Below, piece by piece: positions 61,599 through 64,000 of a DNA stretch of 64,000 nt. Where the stretch lies: contig DATGHC010000080.1 in NCBI GenBank assembly GCA_035308165.1, positions 62,001 to 126,000 on the forward strand, read 5' to 3'. Every line of letters starts with the position of its first letter. Position 1 is the stretch's first letter. The position numbers and the translations under genes are program-made. The notes below the pieces were generated by a model, which was not told the origin of the DNA, ran no database searches, and saw nothing but the letters and a program-made list of their open reading frames with translations. This DNA is from DASTCZ01 sp035308165. Lineage in GTDB: Bacteria > Acidobacteriota > Terriglobia > Acidiferrales > UBA7541.

Positions 61599-62186
61599 AT
61601 GGGGATGGATCGTCTTCAACAACAGCTCGCCTTCCTGGTGGAGGCCGACAAACTCAAAAATATATTGCGGCGGACGCTGCTCACGGACGGCGCTCGAAGG
61701 GAAAACTCCGCAGAACATTCATGGCACTTGACGCTGGCGGCGATGGTTCTCGAGGAATATGCAGCCACGCCCGTGGATCTGGAAAAAGTTTTGCGCATGC
61801 TGACCGTTCATGATGTGGTGGAGATTGACGCCGGCGATACATTTGCGTTCGACAAGTCGGGGAATGCCACCAAGGAAGACCGGGAGCTGCGCGCTGCGGA
61901 GCGGATATTTGGTTTGTTGCCCAAAGAAATTGGCAGCGAGTTGCGCGGTCTTTGGGAAGAGTTCGAGAGACACGAAACGCCGGAAGCAAAATTCGCGCAT
62001 GCCGTGGATCGGATTCAACCATTCTTACAGAACCGCGCCACCGGCGGCGGGACTTGGCGGATCTACAACCTGTCAAGAGCTGACGTCCTGAAACGTATGG
62101 ATCCGGTGCGCACGGCGCTGCCCCAACTGTGGCCGGTTGTGCTCGAGACAGTGAACGAGTTCTACTCAATTCCTCACTCCGAATAG
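61599..62186 (+). CDS. HD-domain 5'-nucleotidase (YfbR/HDDC2-like)
   Basis: A 195-residue metal-dependent phosphohydrolase. The metal-binding signature is visible as ENSAEHSWHLTLAAMVL, then VHDVVEIDAGDTFAFDK with the HD pair, and a later Asp in AHAVDRIQPFLQN. Relatives remove phosphate from (deoxy)nucleoside 5'-monophosphates. Its position 14 bp after deoC fits a route from deoxynucleotide to deoxyribose-5-phosphate. The start is ATG 61599 or 61605. Confidence 0.9.
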   Translation: MGMDRLQQQLAFLVEADKLKNILRRTLLTDGARRENSAEHSWHLTLAAMVLEEYAATPVDLEKVLRMLTVHDVVEIDAGDTFAFDKSGNATKEDRELRAAERIFGLLPKEIGSELRGLWEEFERHETPEAKFAHAVDRIQPFLQNRATGGGTWRIYNLSRADVLKRMDPVRTALPQLWPVVLETVNEFYSIPHSE

Positions 62187-62248
62187 TTCGTAACGCAACT
62201 CACCCCAGAATTGGGAAAAGTTCGTTTTTCCACAGGTTCACCAGGTTT

Positions 62249-62278
62249 TTACGGGCAAATGCGCGCGCCTGCTATAAT
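62249..62278 (+). promoter_or_regulatory. promoter of the GAF-phosphatase gene
   Basis: A perfect -10 box TATAAT at 62273-62278 with a weak TTTACG (62249-62254) 18 bp upstream. It gives a leader of about 55 bp before ATG 62339. Confidence 0.6.
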
Positions 62279-62338
62279 GGAGTGACTGACTTGGTGTGCG
62301 CGAGCAAGTAAGAATTGCCTCAGCGCGAAATTCCAGAC

Positions 62339-64000
62339 ATGGATCCAGTGGCCGCAAAAACTCAAATTGATGTTCCCGAGCCCGTTCTCGGGACGCTGGC
62401 GGAAATCGGCCAGGAAATAAACTCGTCCCTCGACTTGGACAAAGTCCTCGAGAAGACGGCGGAGCTCGTCAAGCGGCTGATTGACTACGAAATTTTCAGC
62501 GTGATGTTAGTGGATGAGGAGTCCGGGCGGTTGTTCCACCGGTTTGCGATCGGATATTCAAAAGAGATAGTTGAGAACTGGAGGATTCCCATTGGGCAGG
62601 GAATTACGGGGACTGCGGCGCATACGGGTGAAGCAGTGCTGGTGGGCGACGTAGCGAAGGACTCGCGCTACATTAACGCGATTGACACAGTCCGTTCGGA
62701 GCTTGCCGTTCCCCTGATGTACAAGGGCAAGGCCATCGGGGTTCTGGATATTCAAAGCACCCAACTCAATTACTTTACGAAGGACCAGCAGAATATTTTG
62801 ACTCTGCTGGCCAGCCGGCTGGCGATCGCCATTGAGAACGCGCAGCTCTTTCAACGGGCCAAGAGCCAGGCCGAGACGCTGCTGGTGCTAAATGAAATTG
62901 CGCGGGAGACCAGCTCAATCCTCGATTTGGAAAAGTTGCTGACGCGGGCCGCGGAGCTGATCAAGCGCGTGATTGATTATCAGATCTTGAGCATCTTGAT
63001 TTATGACGAACAGACGAAGATGTTCCGTCACCGGCTGGACGTGAAGTATGGGCAAACGGTGGTGGGAAAAATGCGCGTAACGGCGACCGAGGGAATTGTG
63101 GGTGCCGCGGCGGCACTTCGTCAGCCGGTGCGCGTGCCCGATACGACGGCGGACCCGCGCTATTTGATGATCAATCCGGAGACTCGATCGGAACTGGCGC
63201 TGCCGCTGATCCACAAGAACCGTGTGGTGGGAGTGCTGGATCTGGAGAGTCCGGAGCTTGATTATTTCAACGAAGAGCATGTGCAGGTGCTCTCGATCCT
63301 GGCTTCTCAATTGGCGGTATCGTTGGAAAATGCCCGGCTTTACGAGCGTGTGGCTCGCGACGAGGCGCGCATGGAACGCGAGCTTCATGCGGCTCAACGG
63401 ATGCAGGGCGCGCTGCTGCGTCCCGTGCCGGTGGAAGACTTCGGGCTGGATATTGCCGCGCGAATCCGCTCGGCTCGCGAGGTGTGCGGGGACCTTTACG
63501 ATTTCCTGCGTTATGGACCACAGCAACTGGGAATCGTCCTGGGCGATGTCAGTGGCAAGGGGTCGGCTGCGGCCCTCTACGGCGCTGTGGCCACGGGAAT
63601 ATTGCGCAGCATCGCTGCGCTAAAACTCCAGCCCGCGGAGTTGCTCAAACAATTGAACCACTTGCTTTGTGAACGGCAAATCGAAGGCCGCTACATGACC
63701 ATGTGCTTCGCGACGTGGCAAAAGGGCCGCCAGAAACTGCGTGTGGCCAATGCAGGACAGACTCAGCCGTTGCTATGGAAAGATGGCCGTTGCGAAAGAC
63801 TTAACTTGGTTGGATTTCCACTGGGAATGTATGACGACGTGGCCTACGACGAAGTGGGCTATACGCTGGTGGCCGGAGACATTCTGACCTTCTACTCCGA
63901 CGGATTTAGCGAGAGCGCCAGTCATGACGGTAATTTCTTTGGGAGCGAACGGCTGTGCGCCGCGATTGCCGCAAATCATGAGCTTACCGCAGATCAGTTG
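62339..64000 (+). CDS. GAF-GAF-PP2C (SpoIIE-type) serine phosphatase, 3' end outside window
   Basis: 554 codons are visible and the reading frame is open at the right edge. Two GAF sensor domains (~20-165 and ~185-330) share the pattern DLDKVLEKTAELVKRLIDYEIFSVML ... GQGITGTAAHTGEAVLVGDVAKDSRY. A short coiled segment (RDEARMERELHAAQRMQGALL) leads into a PP2C/SpoIIE phosphatase domain. Its metal ligands lie in EVCGDLYDFL, GDVSGKGSAAALYGAV and YSDGFSES. These RsbU-like enzymes dephosphorylate anti-sigma-factor antagonists in response to small ligands or stress. No STAS or anti-sigma gene is visible before the window ends. The start ATG 62339 follows a good -10 box. Confidence 0.93.
   Translation, partial: MDPVAAKTQIDVPEPVLGTLAEIGQEINSSLDLDKVLEKTAELVKRLIDYEIFSVMLVDEESGRLFHRFAIGYSKEIVENWRIPIGQGITGTAAHTGEAVLVGDVAKDSRYINAIDTVRSELAVPLMYKGKAIGVLDIQSTQLNYFTKDQQNILTLLASRLAIAIENAQLFQRAKSQAETLLVLNEIARETSSILDLEKLLTRAAELIKRVIDYQILSILIYDEQTKMFRHRLDVKYGQTVVGKMRVTATEGIVGAAAALRQPVRVPDTTADPRYLMINPETRSELALPLIHKNRVVGVLDLESPELDYFNEEHVQVLSILASQLAVSLENARLYERVARDEARMERELHAAQRMQGALLRPVPVEDFGLDIAARIRSAREVCGDLYDFLRYGPQQLGIVLGDVSGKGSAAALYGAVATGILRSIAALKLQPAELLKQLNHLLCERQIEGRYMTMCFATWQKGRQKLRVANAGQTQPLLWKDGRCERLNLVGFPLGMYDDVAYDEVGYTLVAGDILTFYSDGFSESASHDGNFFGSERLCAAIAANHELTADQL

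Noticed and set aside
1..64000. CRISPR arrays, insertion sequences, prophage or toxin-antitoxin modules
   Set aside because: Looked for and not seen: no regularly spaced repeats, transposase, integrase, capsid or typical antitoxin motifs on either strand.

Overview
The window looks like a chromosomal segment of an acidobacterium (Acidobacteriota). The evidence is the gene mix: two orphan FtsX-type permeases of the acidobacterial duplicated kind (one with a PadR repressor), an Oar-like TonB-dependent receptor with a carboxypeptidase-regulatory domain, a winged-helix/TolB-propeller transmembrane regulator, an LpxD (so a Gram-negative outer membrane), a complete squalene-to-hopanoid operon and many secreted proteins. 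No phage, transposase, integrase or CRISPR array was seen.

Layout. 1-1.7 kb: PadR plus the 5' part of a permease gene, reading leftwards. 1.9-13.7 kb: lpxD, then a tightly packed hopanoid operon: shc, hpnH, hpnA, hpnG, two zinc dehydrogenases, a fused hpnC-hpnD, and hpnE. The fused HpnCD and HpnE make squalene, Shc cyclises it, HpnH attaches the adenosyl side chain and HpnG removes adenine. The two dehydrogenases are translationally coupled to hpnG and are good candidates for the reduction of ribosylhopane to bacteriohopanetetrol. 13.7-24.5 kb: small stress and housekeeping genes (monooxygenase-fold, TlpA, SnoaL-like, DUF72, ribosome-hibernation factor), a very cysteine-rich zinc-knuckle protein, a repeat-built exported protein, a VanZ/LamG membrane protein and an exported protein with a VWFA-like N-terminus.

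25.1-30.7 kb: divergent GH27 and GH127 glycosidases sharing a region with a near-ideal LacI-family operator and promoter, followed by an S41 peptidase. 30.85 kb: tRNA-Lys(UUU). A degenerate tRNA 3' half lies 16.8 kb further on, at 47.72-47.77 kb, and shares a 25-bp identical end with tRNA-Lys. The interval between them holds an S15-type hydrolase, small enzymes, two GH49-like beta-helix proteins, a winged-helix/propeller regulator and three secreted beta-propeller-like proteins. It may be an old integrated island, although no integrase remains.

47.9-59.4 kb: S9 peptidase, fasciclin protein, FAD oxidoreductase, HEAT-repeat protein, a second orphan permease and the large TonB-dependent receptor. 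59.4-62.2 kb: a salvage-type operon, hpt - rpiB - deoC - HD nucleotidase. Its RpiB and DeoC carry N-terminal extensions like those of bacterial-microcompartment enzymes although no shell gene is nearby. 62.3-64 kb: a GAF-GAF-PP2C phosphatase cut by the window end.

All functional calls rest on reading motifs and family resemblance by eye. No database search or alignment was run.
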